A DNA stretch of 64,000 nt from Saprospiraceae bacterium (GTDB lineage: Bacteria; Bacteroidota; Bacteroidia; Chitinophagales; Saprospiraceae): positions 1 to 64,000 of the forward strand of contig JALSPK010000186.1 of the NCBI GenBank assembly GCA_026986005.1. Reading direction: 5' to 3'. The notes below the pieces were generated by a model, which was given only the letters and a program-made list of their open reading frames with translations, was not told the DNA's origin and did no database searches. This document shows positions 43,607 to 52,306 of this stretch, in pieces. The translations under genes and the position numbers were made by a program. Numbering within the stretch: position 1 is the stretch's first letter; each line of letters opens with the position of its first letter.

Positions 43607-45418
43607 TTAAATTTGTTGAAGTTGTACGTAATTAAAATAAGTGCCTTTGTTTTTTAATAGCTCAACGGGACTTCCGCTTTCAATTATTTTTCCGTTTTCC
43701 AAAACTATAATTTTATCTACTTCTTGGATTGTTGCGAGTCTGTGAGCTATTATAATTGAAGTTTTATGTTGCATCATTTTGTGTAAAGCGATTTGCACTT
43801 TTTTTTCTGATGTAGAATCAAGAGAGGATGTGGCTTCATCAAGCACTAAAATAGGTGCGTTTTTGTATATGGCTCTTGCAATTGCAATTCTTTGTTTTTG
43901 ACCTCCACTAAGTTTTGTGCCCTGATCGCCTATTATTGTTGATTTTGCTTTAGATAAATCCGGAATAAATTCATCTACAAGTGCTGTTTTTATTGCGAAA
44001 TCAAGATTCTTTTTTATCACATCATCAGTAAAAGCGATGTTTTTCAAAACATTATCATTAAATAAAAGAGCATCTTGTGAGACGATGCCAACTAGATTTC
44101 TTAGACTTTTTAAAGAGAGTTTTTGTATATTGATTCCATCAATTAATATTTCTCCTTTTTGAATATCATACAACCTTGACAATAGATCTGCAAGAGTGGT
44201 TTTTCCTGCTCCCGAAGCTCCGATTAAAGCAATTTTTTCTCCTCTTTTTATTTTAATGCTTACATTTTTCAACACGTAATCTTCTGCATCAGGATATTTG
44301 AACCAGATATTTTTGAATTCTATTAAATCCGTAAAACTATCCTTTTCTATCGGGGTTTCCGTTTCTGTAATGTTATTAATTTCATGTAGAATTTCTTCAA
44401 CTCTTTCTAGAGCAGCTGCTCCTTTTTGAAAGCTATAGTAAGCTGTTGAAAATGATTTGGCCGGCTCGATAATGCTAAAAAACGCATAGATAAAAGCAAA
44501 GAAGACTGTTGCTTTAAGTTCACCTTCAAAAACCAAAGTAGCAGAATACCACATAAGCAATGATAATACGATAACCCCCAAAACTTCTGCCAAAGGAGAA
44601 CCTATATTTTTTCTCCATAAAAGCCTTGTGAGTGTTGAACTATATTTGTCATTTAAGTAATTAAATTTGGATTTGAATAGTGAAGTGGCATTAAAGCTTT
44701 TAATGACTTTTATACTTCCAAGCGTTTCCTCCATAATAGAAAGGATCTTTCCAAGAAAATCTTGAGCTTCAGAAGACTGTTGTTTCATTTTTCGAGATAC
44801 TCCGCCTATTAGAAAAACGGTAACAGGTAAAAGAATCATTACAAAAATAGTGAGTTTAGGGCTCATAATTATCATCAATATTATTGAACCAATTATGATG
44901 AGTGGAGCTTTTATCAATGCATCAACCCCGTTCATGATACTATTTTCAATTTCTTGCATGTCCATACTCATCCTTGAAAGTAAATCGCCTTTTTTCCTTT
45001 CTTTAAAATACAGTACTGGCAAATCAATTAAATGCTCATAAAGCTCTTTTCTCAAATCTCTAATAAAGCCATTTCTAGGAGGCGTAATGAAAAACATTCC
45101 AAGATATCTGAAAATGTTTTTCAAGAAGAAAACTAAGAAGAATGCTAAAATAACAAAAGTTAAAGCTTCTTGAGGACTCCTGCCCTCAATCAAACTGGAA
45201 ACCTGATAGCTGAAATACTCCTTGAGATTGTAATCTTCAGATAGAATAGGTTTTGTGTTACTGATTTTTTCAGGGTTGAAAAGCAAATCAAAAAATGGAA
45301 TAAAAATCGGAATGCTTATAACAGTAAATATTGACATCAAAATATTGGACAAAACACTAGCTGCCAACCATGATTTATATGGTTTTAATCTTTTGATAAT
45401 ATACCAAAAGCGCCTCAT
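43607..45418 (-). CDS. ABC exporter with fused membrane and ATPase domains, MsbA-like
   Basis: A 603-residue half-transporter. Six membrane helices lie in residues 1-330, with the coupling segment LYEHLIDLPVLYFKERKKGD. The ATPase follows: Walker A IGASGAGKTTLADLL near 400, IVSQDALLFNDNVLKNIAF, signature LSGGQKQRIAIARAIY, Walker B ILVLDEATSSLD, and IIIAHRLATI. This is the MsbA/lipid or drug exporter class and would work as a dimer in the inner membrane. Starts 12 bases after the accC stop, so it is likely cotranscribed. Confidence 0.92.
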   Translation of the reverse strand: MRRFWYIIKRLKPYKSWLAASVLSNILMSIFTVISIPIFIPFFDLLFNPEKISNTKPILSEDYNLKEYFSYQVSSLIEGRSPQEALTFVILAFFLVFFLKNIFRYLGMFFITPPRNGFIRDLRKELYEHLIDLPVLYFKERKKGDLLSRMSMDMQEIENSIMNGVDALIKAPLIIIGSIILMIIMSPKLTIFVMILLPVTVFLIGGVSRKMKQQSSEAQDFLGKILSIMEETLGSIKVIKSFNATSLFKSKFNYLNDKYSSTLTRLLWRKNIGSPLAEVLGVIVLSLLMWYSATLVFEGELKATVFFAFIYAFFSIIEPAKSFSTAYYSFQKGAAALERVEEILHEINNITETETPIEKDSFTDLIEFKNIWFKYPDAEDYVLKNVSIKIKRGEKIALIGASGAGKTTLADLLSRLYDIQKGEILIDGINIQKLSLKSLRNLVGIVSQDALLFNDNVLKNIAFTDDVIKKNLDFAIKTALVDEFIPDLSKAKSTIIGDQGTKLSGGQKQRIAIARAIYKNAPILVLDEATSSLDSTSEKKVQIALHKMMQHKTSIIIAHRLATIQEVDKIIVLENGKIIESGSPVELLKNKGTYFNYVQLQQI

Positions 45419-45430
45419 CTTTCAAATATT

Positions 45431-46777
45431 TTATTTCTCTTCACCTAAATCAAAATCTTCCATAAAACCTGTATCAAACTTGCCGGAATTGAACCTTTCA
45501 TCATTCATAAGTTTTTTATGAAAAGGAATTGTCGTTTTTACTCCTTCGATAATATATTCTCCCAAAGCTCTTTTCATTTTAGTAATGGCCTCTTCTCTTG
45601 TTCTTGCTGTACAAATCAATTTGGATATCATTGAATCATAATATGGGGGTATCATATATCCTGCATAAGCATGTGAATCCACCCTTACTCCTTGCCCACT
45701 AGGAGCGTGATATGCCGTTATTTTCCCCGGACTTGGAGCGAAATCTTTATATGGATTCTCTGCGTTAATCCTACATTCTATTGAGTGCAGCTTAGGTAAA
45801 TGGTTTTGTCCTGTGATAGGTATTCCCGCAGCAATTTTGATTTGCTCTTTTATTAAATCATATTCAATTACTTGTTCTGTAACTGTATGTTCCACCTGAA
45901 CTCTAGTGTTCATCTCCATAAAATAGAAATCCCTGTGTTTGTCTACCAAAAATTCTACTGTACCCAGCCCTTCGTATTTAATAGATTTTCCTGCTTTTAC
46001 AGCAGCTTCTCCCATCTCTTTTCTCAGTTTTTTTGTAAGGAAAGGTGATGGACTTTCTTCAACTAATTTTTGATGCCTTCTCTGTATTGAACAATCTCTC
46101 TCCGATAAATGCGCTACATTACCAAATTGATCACCGATAATTTGAAATTCTATGTGCCTTGGATTTTCGATAAATTTTTCAATATACATACCATCATTTG
46201 AAAATGCAGCTTTAGCCTCTTGTTTTGCCAAAGACCATTGCTCTTCAAACTCATCCGGTTTAGTGACAACTCTCATCCCTCTTCCTCCTCCTCCGGCTGT
46301 AGCTTTAAGAATAATAGGATAACCTATTTTTTTAGCTATATCCAAACCTTTTTTAAGATCTTTAAGTAGTCCCTCTGAACCCGGTACGACCGGAACTCCT
46401 GCTTTGATCATTGTCTCTTTAGCAGTTATTTTGTCTCCCATCTTCCTTATCATATTAGGGGTAGGACCGATAAACTTTATGTTGTGTTGTTCACAGACTT
46501 CAGCAAAGTCAGCATTTTCTGCCATAAATCCATATCCTGGATGTATGGCATCAGCATTTGTTATCTCAGCGGCAGCCATAATTCTAGCAGGGTCTAAGTA
46601 AGATTGCGCAGCACTCGGTGGGCCAATACATACAGCTTCGTCTGCAAATCTAACATGAAGGCTGTCCTTATCTGCAGTAGAATAAACAGCAACCGTTTTA
46701 ATACCAATTTCTTTGCATGTTCTGATTATTCGCAATGCTATTTCCCCTCTATTAGCGATAAGAATTTTTTTAAACAT
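45431..46777 (-). CDS. accC: Acetyl-CoA carboxylase biotin carboxylase subunit
   Basis: A 448-residue ATP-grasp enzyme. Seen: [20 protein letters not shown] at the start, [31 protein letters not shown] (glycine-rich ATP loop), [16 protein letters not shown] and the active site [14 protein letters not shown]. It carboxylates biotin on AccB, the first half of acetyl-CoA carboxylase in fatty-acid synthesis. Follows accB by 60 bases. A carboxyltransferase gene is not in the window. Confidence 0.97.
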   Translation of the reverse strand: MFKKILIANRGEIALRIIRTCKEIGIKTVAVYSTADKDSLHVRFADEAVCIGPPSAAQSYLDPARIMAAAEITNADAIHPGYGFMAENADFAEVCEQHNIKFIGPTPNMIRKMGDKITAKETMIKAGVPVVPGSEGLLKDLKKGLDIAKKIGYPIILKATAGGGGRGMRVVTKPDEFEEQWSLAKQEAKAAFSNDGMYIEKFIENPRHIEFQIIGDQFGNVAHLSERDCSIQRRHQKLVEESPSPFLTKKLRKEMGEAAVKAGKSIKYEGLGTVEFLVDKHRDFYFMEMNTRVQVEHTVTEQVIEYDLIKEQIKIAAGIPITGQNHLPKLHSIECRINAENPYKDFAPSPGKITAYHAPSGQGVRVDSHAYAGYMIPPYYDSMISKLICTARTREEAITKMKRALGEYIIEGVKTTIPFHKKLMNDERFNSGKFDTGFMEDFDLGEEK

Positions 46778-46837
46778 ATGATTATTGCTTTTAGTAAAAT
46801 TAATGCAATCTAGATTCTAATTATGATTTAAAACTAA

Positions 46838-47356
46838 TTATCCCTTAGGATCAACAAGGTATATAACTTGGTCATATTCAACAGGTGAAGCGTCATCAAC
46901 AAGAACATCAACGATTTTGCCGCTCACTTCTGCTTCGATTTCATTGAATAGTTTCATAGCTTCAACGATACAAACAACTGTATCCGGATTTACTTTATCT
47001 CCTACTTTTACAAAAGGATCTTTGTCCGGACTAGGTGAACGATAAAATGTTCCTACTATAGGAGATTTAATCTCCAATAATCCTTTGTTGGGGTCTTCAT
47101 CATTTTGATTCGTAGTATTTACAATATTGTTTTGTGCTTTACCGGTTTCTTGTTGGACTACCGGAGATGTAGTTACAGGGTTGGCCGCTGGTGCAGATAT
47201 GACTACAGGTGCTTGGGATTGAGAAGAACCCTTTATGTATTTATGATACTCTTTTGTCCTAATAGTTAGTCTAAAATCACCATCTTTCAATTTAAACTCT
47301 GAAAGGTTAGATTCATTTATTAATTTTATCAGATTTTGAATTTCCTTAGTATTCAT
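46838..47356 (-). CDS. accB: Acetyl-CoA carboxylase biotin carboxyl carrier protein
   Basis: A 172-residue protein. N-terminal helix region ([20 protein letters not shown]), a flexible stretch rich in Ala, Pro, Val and Thr at about 50-85, then the biotinyl domain with [19 protein letters not shown] and the biotin site [16 protein letters not shown] (lysine of the MKL). It carries the biotin that AccC carboxylates. Second gene of the efp-accB-accC run. Confidence 0.97.
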   Translation of the reverse strand: MNTKEIQNLIKLINESNLSEFKLKDGDFRLTIRTKEYHKYIKGSSQSQAPVVISAPAANPVTTSPVVQQETGKAQNNIVNTTNQNDEDPNKGLLEIKSPIVGTFYRSPSPDKDPFVKVGDKVNPDTVVCIVEAMKLFNEIEAEVSGKIVDVLVDDASPVEYDQVIYLVDPKG

Positions 47357-47394
47357 AGCATGAATTTATTTATTTTTAAATATTTAGTTGATTT

Positions 47395-47958
47395 TTATTT
47401 AACTCTTTCCATATATTCTCCCGTCTCTGTCAATATCTTTACTTTGTCGCCGATATTGATGAAAAGAGGTACCCTTATTTCAGCTCCGGTTTCTACTGTT
47501 GCCGGTTTGAAAGCATTAGTTGCAGTATTCCCCTTTTGTCCGGGTTCTGTATATGTGATTTCTAAAACTATATGCTGTGGCATTTCTGCAAGAAGAGCCA
47601 ATTCCTTTTCTGCATGAAATAAAATATCAACATTGTCGCCTTCTTTTAAAAATTCAGGTCTTGAAAGCATATCCTCATTTAGCCAGGTTTGCTCATATGT
47701 TTCATTGTTCATGAAATGATATCCTGTGTCATCTTTGTACAAATATTGATATTGTCTTCTCTCAACTCTGACCACGTCGATTTTATGTCCGGCAGAGAAC
47801 GTTACATCAATAACTTTTCCATTTGTTATACTCTTTAGTTTGGTTCGTACAAATGCAGCGCCTTTACCCGGTTTTACGTGTTGAAACTTTGTTACGACAT
47901 AAATGTCATTGTTGTAGTTCATGCATAATCCATTACGGATATCTGAAGTATTTGCCAT
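47395..47958 (-). CDS. efp: Translation elongation factor P
   Basis: About 187 residues from the ATG at 47958 (ANTSDIRNGLCM); the frame extends eight codons upstream, but these are not part of the family. The tip loop VKPGKGAAFVRTKLKS keeps the lysine that in other bacteria is modified. Domains II and III (YQYLYKDDTGYHFMNNETYEQ; LEITYTEPGQKGNTATNAFKP; ETGAEIRVPLFINIGDKVKI) are complete. EF-P relieves ribosome stalling at polyproline. No epmA/epmB gene nearby. Confidence 0.96.
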   Translation of the reverse strand: MANTSDIRNGLCMNYNNDIYVVTKFQHVKPGKGAAFVRTKLKSITNGKVIDVTFSAGHKIDVVRVERRQYQYLYKDDTGYHFMNNETYEQTWLNEDMLSRPEFLKEGDNVDILFHAEKELALLAEMPQHIVLEITYTEPGQKGNTATNAFKPATVETGAEIRVPLFINIGDKVKILTETGEYMERVK

Positions 47959-47979
47959 AATTACTTTTTTATTTGGGCG

Positions 47980-47987
47980 CAAAAATA
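47980..47987 (-). promoter_or_regulatory. Candidate -7 box for the efp-accB-accC transcript
   Basis: TATTTTTG on the minus strand, 22 bases before the efp ATG, fits TAnnTTTG. A matching TTTG box upstream is not clear. The gene-free gap 47959-48390 otherwise holds only AT-rich sequence in which I see nothing further. Confidence 0.35.
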
Positions 47988-48390
47988 CGCAACTATTACG
48001 GATTGTGATAATTTAATGGTAGAAAGTTTTTGAAAAATAAAACATATAGTGAAAAAATATGTACAAATACGACCAAAAGATTCAAGTCAAAATACTCTTC
48101 GATGTGTTGTCCTTTGTTTATATATCATAAAAAATCAAATTAAATTCGTTTTGCTCAAAAATGTACTCAATTTGATATAAATTTACATTACACTACGATT
48201 ATTTTATATGTCCTCAATATATATTAAATAAAATTGCAAGATAAAATAAACTGAAACCCAGGTTAAAATAAATAATTATTATTTATATGTGTTTAGTGCA
48301 AGAGTTTTTGGCATACCTTTTGCTATGTATATAAACAGATAACTCAAATTATTACAAATTACTAATTTATTTAATATTAAAATATAAAAA

Positions 48391-49191
48391 ATGAAATTAT
48401 TAAATTATAGTTCAAATGTTCTAATTGTACTCATATTGTTCAGTACAAGTTTAATAGCTAATGTTTACGACAGTCCTTTTGAGTCAATATCACTAACGAC
48501 GGCGAAAGAAATGGCTAGGGCTGAAGGAAAATTTGTTTTTATAGACTTTTATGCTGATTGGTGTGTGCCATGTAAATGGATGGATGAAACCACTTATGCA
48601 GATCCAAAAGTGATAAATACTTTAAAGAGCAATTTTGTTTCAGTAAAAGTAAATATTGATGATTTTGACGGATATACTCTTAAAGAGGAATACGATGTCA
48701 GAATTTTGCCGACTGTAATTGTTTTAGATCAAAGTGGAAAAGTGATTCAAAGATATGAGGAGTCAATGTCACCGACAAAATTAAAAGACATATTAGTTGG
48801 TATAGCGGGAGAAGTACAGAATCCTGTACTAAATCACAAGACTAATGTGTCACCAAAAGAAATAAAGAAAAATGATAATAGAAACTTTAATAATGGAAGT
48901 ACTCTAAAGAATGATAATAGACCTTTAGAAAATACTGTAATTGTTAAAACCAACAGATCGTATCGCGTACAAGTCGGTGTTTACACCGACTACGCGAATA
49001 CGTTAAATCTAGTGGACAATATCAATGCTAAACTAGATGAACCGGTAGTAGTCTTAAATAGCTATCTCAATGATAAGATCGTTTATAAAGTTTATGTAGG
49101 TGATTTTGATAATATTGACGATGCTCGAAAATTAAAAGAAATAATCTCGGATAAATTTGGACTTTTGGGATTTATTAAATCATTTGAATAA
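48391..49191 (+). CDS. Exported thioredoxin-domain and SPOR-domain fusion protein
   Basis: A 266-residue protein: signal peptide (VLIVLILFSTSLIAN), a thioredoxin-like domain at about 25-145 (FVFIDFYADWCVPCKWMDET, active CxxC at 58-61, then YDVRILPTVIVLDQSG with the cis-proline), an Asn/Lys-rich linker at about 150-188, and a SPOR domain at about 190-266 (YRVQVGVYTDYANTLNLVDN, YKVYVGDFDNIDDARKL). SPOR binds denuded peptidoglycan at division sites, so a thiol-disulfide function may be held at the septum. That is inference. A terminator follows at 49216. Confidence 0.87.
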   Translation: MKLLNYSSNVLIVLILFSTSLIANVYDSPFESISLTTAKEMARAEGKFVFIDFYADWCVPCKWMDETTYADPKVINTLKSNFVSVKVNIDDFDGYTLKEEYDVRILPTVIVLDQSGKVIQRYEESMSPTKLKDILVGIAGEVQNPVLNHKTNVSPKEIKKNDNRNFNNGSTLKNDNRPLENTVIVKTNRSYRVQVGVYTDYANTLNLVDNINAKLDEPVVVLNSYLNDKIVYKVYVGDFDNIDDARKLKEIISDKFGLLGFIKSFE

Positions 49192-49215
49192 GATGTGTTT
49201 TGCGTAATAATAGAA

Positions 49216-49250
49216 CCCCGGAAAATCAGCTGTTTTTCCGGGGCTTTTTT
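49216..49250 (+). terminator. Rho-independent terminator after the thioredoxin-SPOR gene
   Basis: Stem CCCCGGAAAA with TTTTCCGGGG (loop TCAGCTGT), followed by CTTTTTT. Its position directly before the stop of the convergent TonB receptor gene suggests it may serve both. Confidence 0.9.
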
Positions 49251-49251
49251 A

Positions 49252-51486
49252 TTAATATAAATGATTATTCAATATTAATTTTATTCCAAAATTTATATTT
49301 CTTCCTATTTCATAGTACCCCAATCCCTTCAGGGTAGAGAGATGGTCAATGTATTTTGCGTCAAAAATATTGTTGATTTTAAAATTGAATTTTATCTCTT
49401 GGCTTTTTATTTTTATAGATTGAACAAAGCTAAGATTATATATGTTATATGCTGCTGTGTTTGATTCAGCAGGATGATGCATGTTTTGCTCAAAAGCGTA
49501 TATGCTTTCTACATCAAAGGAAAAATCCTTGAAGAGCTTTTTGTTAAGATTTTTTGAAAATGATATATTTCCTCTCAATTTGTTTTGTGGAATCAAAGGC
49601 AAATATTCACCGTTCTCTTTTTTAGCAATTAAATAATTGTATGCAGCGCTAAAATTGATCCATTTGGCCGGGAAATATCCTGCATTTAGCTCAATTCCAT
49701 AGATTGTAGCATTTGTTTGGAGATATTTATAAATAGGGAATCCTGAAGTAGTGGTATCAGCTGTAGGTGATAAGAATATATAATTGTTAATTTTATTGTA
49801 AAACCCAGATGCCTCCATGATATATTTTGGGCTATGAAAATGGACACTCATATCTCCTTCTAGATTTCGTTGTGGTATAAGATCCAAATTTCCTTTTTCA
49901 TATCTTGCTCCGTGTGCGCCATCCTGTGATAGTTCTGCAATGCTTGGTGTCCTATATCCCGATGCAAAATTTGTTCTCAAGAGGAAATGTCTTGTTAGAT
50001 TAATAGTTGATCCTATAGAATAACTTATATTATGATATCGTTTTTCAATAGGAACTTTGACTGTTTCCTGTTTGTTGATACTTATATCTCTCAAATCATA
50101 TCTCAAACCTATTTGTGCATGTATTTTATTCTTAAAGTTTAACTGTACCAAACCCATTCCAGATAAATCGTGCAGTTTAAAATCAGGCAAGACATGTTCG
50201 GGAGCATGATTATTCTTATTGCTTTGGTTAAGTCCTTGAAAAGCAAAGATGATATTGTGCTTTTTAATGGGAATTGTGCTTTTCGCTTCATAAGTCAAAG
50301 TGTTTAACAGCATATTGACAGTATTGAAATTCTCCTTATTGTCTGGATTTTCAAAGAGTTTTCTGTTGTTTGTTTGGTAGTTGATGTTGATTTCATTTCT
50401 GAATTTACCTGTATATAAGACATTTTTTGAAGAAACTAATATATTTGACAAGTCTTGAAACCAATATGAGTTTTTTCTTTTGTTTTCCTTAAATAATTTC
50501 ATAGCAGGAGGGACGGTTAACCCCAATTTCATCAAGTTATAATCCAAAAATAATTTTGAAACAAAGTTCTTTTTACTTATACCTGTGAATAGCTTAAAAC
50601 TCTTATCATTGAATCTGGAATTGGGAACTATCTTGTCATTTCCATCAATATAATCTTTGTGACTTTTTATTCCTGCTCTGATTCCATAGAATATATCACC
50701 CGGTGTGGCTTTTATACCGACATTGCTAACTATTCCTTTTGTATTGGAATTGAGACTAAGGTTAATATCACTTTTTATGGTTCCTTTAGGAGCAGGACTT
50801 TCTTTTATCATATTCAATGCCCCTCCAACAGCATTGGAGCCAAATAGCAACGAGGCAGGACCTTTTACAACTTCTATTTTTTCTACCCCGAATTCATCAA
50901 TCAAGTAAGGATGGTTAACTGAAAATTGGAAGTTTTGCATTTTAACTCCATTATTCAAGACTAGTATATTGTTTGTAGACAGTCCTCTGATAATCGGTGT
51001 GGCAATTCCGTTTCCTTTGCTCACAGCATCTATGCCCGGGATGCGGGACAAATCCTTTATTAATGAAACTCCGCCATATCCTTCAATATCTTTTTTATTT
51101 ATGGTTTCTATTTTTATTGCTGTTTCATCTTGGGTAGAATATGTACCTCCGGTAATTACAACTTGATGTAAGCAGACATTAGATTCCGGATTCAACTGTA
51201 TGTTAACTGTTAGTGTTTTATTTTCACCTCTAATGCTTTTTATTAAGTCTGAATAGCTAAGATATGAAAAATTCACTTTGTATTCTCCTTGAGGTATATT
51301 TTTGATAGTGTATTTTCCATTGAGATCAGTTACTGTTCCCCTGTTTATAGCAGGAATGAATACTGATGCGTTTGGTAAAATTTCATTAGTTTTTGAATCT
51401 TTTATTGTGCCTGTTATGTCAAATTGTGATTTTACATAGGTTACAGACAAAAGAAAAATTAGTAGTAATATAATATTTTTTTTCAT
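49252..51486 (-). CDS. TonB-dependent receptor, possibly for metal ions (ZnuD-like)
   Basis: A 744-residue receptor: signal peptide, CarboxypepD_reg-like domain (FDITGTIKDSKTNEILPNAS), plug (VSLIKDLSRIPGIDAVSKGN, PIIRGLSTNNILVLNNGVKM, GPASLLFGSNAVGGALNMI) and barrel. The segment ELSQDGAHGARYEKGNLDL has the form seen in ZnuD-like zinc/copper receptors, and histidines are frequent in nearby loops (NNHAPEHVLPDFKLHDL; MHHPAES). Metal uptake is an inference. A small membrane protein is encoded 381 bases upstream on the same strand. Confidence 0.9.
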   Translation of the reverse strand: MKKNIILLLIFLLSVTYVKSQFDITGTIKDSKTNEILPNASVFIPAINRGTVTDLNGKYTIKNIPQGEYKVNFSYLSYSDLIKSIRGENKTLTVNIQLNPESNVCLHQVVITGGTYSTQDETAIKIETINKKDIEGYGGVSLIKDLSRIPGIDAVSKGNGIATPIIRGLSTNNILVLNNGVKMQNFQFSVNHPYLIDEFGVEKIEVVKGPASLLFGSNAVGGALNMIKESPAPKGTIKSDINLSLNSNTKGIVSNVGIKATPGDIFYGIRAGIKSHKDYIDGNDKIVPNSRFNDKSFKLFTGISKKNFVSKLFLDYNLMKLGLTVPPAMKLFKENKRKNSYWFQDLSNILVSSKNVLYTGKFRNEININYQTNNRKLFENPDNKENFNTVNMLLNTLTYEAKSTIPIKKHNIIFAFQGLNQSNKNNHAPEHVLPDFKLHDLSGMGLVQLNFKNKIHAQIGLRYDLRDISINKQETVKVPIEKRYHNISYSIGSTINLTRHFLLRTNFASGYRTPSIAELSQDGAHGARYEKGNLDLIPQRNLEGDMSVHFHSPKYIMEASGFYNKINNYIFLSPTADTTTSGFPIYKYLQTNATIYGIELNAGYFPAKWINFSAAYNYLIAKKENGEYLPLIPQNKLRGNISFSKNLNKKLFKDFSFDVESIYAFEQNMHHPAESNTAAYNIYNLSFVQSIKIKSQEIKFNFKINNIFDAKYIDHLSTLKGLGYYEIGRNINFGIKLILNNHLY

Positions 51487-51640
51487 TTTAAAATTATTTT
51501 TAATATCGGTCTATTTCATTATCTTATTTGCTTTTTGTAAAGACATATTGAAATCTGTTGTCTGCACGAAAAGAGAAGAAATTTTGAAAATAGCATAATA
51601 ATGAAATACACCTTTGTTATTGGATGTCTCAAAACAAATT

Positions 51641-51760
51641 TCTATCGAGTATTTGATACCATATGAATTTCAAAAAATGCGAAATAAATAATAATAAATT
51701 TACAGCATTTCCTTATTTTTAAATCGGTACTAGTATCAAATAGTCTCGATAGGATTTTGT
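51641..51760. repeat. Imperfect inverted repeat in the gap upstream of the TonB receptor
   Basis: The gap 51487-51867 has no credible gene. Arms TATCGAGTATTTGATACC (51643-51660) and GGTACTAGTATCAAATAGTCTCGATA (51726-51751) are complementary with small insertions, and the match weakly continues outward (ACAAATTT/ATTTTGT). The enclosed sequence is AT-rich. It could be a remnant of a small non-autonomous element or a large mRNA hairpin in the leader of the receptor gene. Confidence 0.4.
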
Positions 51761-51867
51761 AAAGAGAAAACCTAAGAATAATAAGGTTTAGTAACAACCT
51801 AGAATATTGAAGTGTTATTGAAAATGAAATCAATATTTGCTGGATTGATATTCAATTGGCAATAAAC

Positions 51868-52221
51868 TCAAATCTCTAAATTCTCTATAATATATCCAAT
51901 AGAGTAGGGGGGGGCTCTTAGTAAATAAAAGAATATTTGGTTTTGCTTTATAAAAAATAGTTCAGCAATATTTAGTTCGCCCTCCCAAATAGTGGGTGAA
52001 TACAAAGAAGGTGTAGCTTCGTTATATTCAAATGAAAAATATTTGAAATTGTGAATTAGACACAAATAATCATCATGCTTTTTGAACGCTAAAGAAGCAT
52101 CTTTATCAGGGGTGTTATAGTGATGGTAAAAAACATCGTGGATATCAATAACAATCAAGGGTATCATAAATACCAGTAATAAAAAAACACTTAATATTTT
52201 TCGATCCCTTTTTTCCATCAA
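51868..52221 (-). CDS. Small membrane-anchored protein with C-terminal RAPP motif
   Basis: A 117-residue protein. One hydrophobic segment (ILSVFLLLVFMIPLIVIDI) near the N-terminus, then a soluble part with several histidines (DIHDVFYHHYN, FKKHDDYLCLIHNF) and the ending FFYLLRAPPYSI. From memory, small envelope proteins encoded next to metal-related TonB receptors in Bacteroidota often end in RxPP, as in the HYC_CC_PP group; here the cysteine pattern is degenerate (one Cys). I treat this as a possible distant relative only. Same strand as the TonB receptor gene downstream. Confidence 0.6.
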   Translation of the reverse strand: MMEKRDRKILSVFLLLVFMIPLIVIDIHDVFYHHYNTPDKDASLAFKKHDDYLCLIHNFKYFSFEYNEATPSLYSPTIWEGELNIAELFFIKQNQIFFYLLRAPPYSIGYIIENLEI

Positions 52222-52306
52222 ATAATTAACGAACTACAAAGTAAATTGTTTTAATATAAGACTTTCTTTAATTATCAAAAACCAACACTAAACCAATATA
52301 AAGTTA

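Noticed and set aside
51642-51833. A 63-codon minus-strand frame upstream of the TonB receptor
   Set aside because: No signal peptide or family likeness; it spans the imperfect inverted repeat and has a composition like the noncoding gap.
49252-51867. A cobalamin riboswitch upstream of the TonB receptor
   Set aside because: I found no B12-box-like or other riboswitch core in the 381-base gap; the receptor looks more like a ZnuD-type metal receptor.
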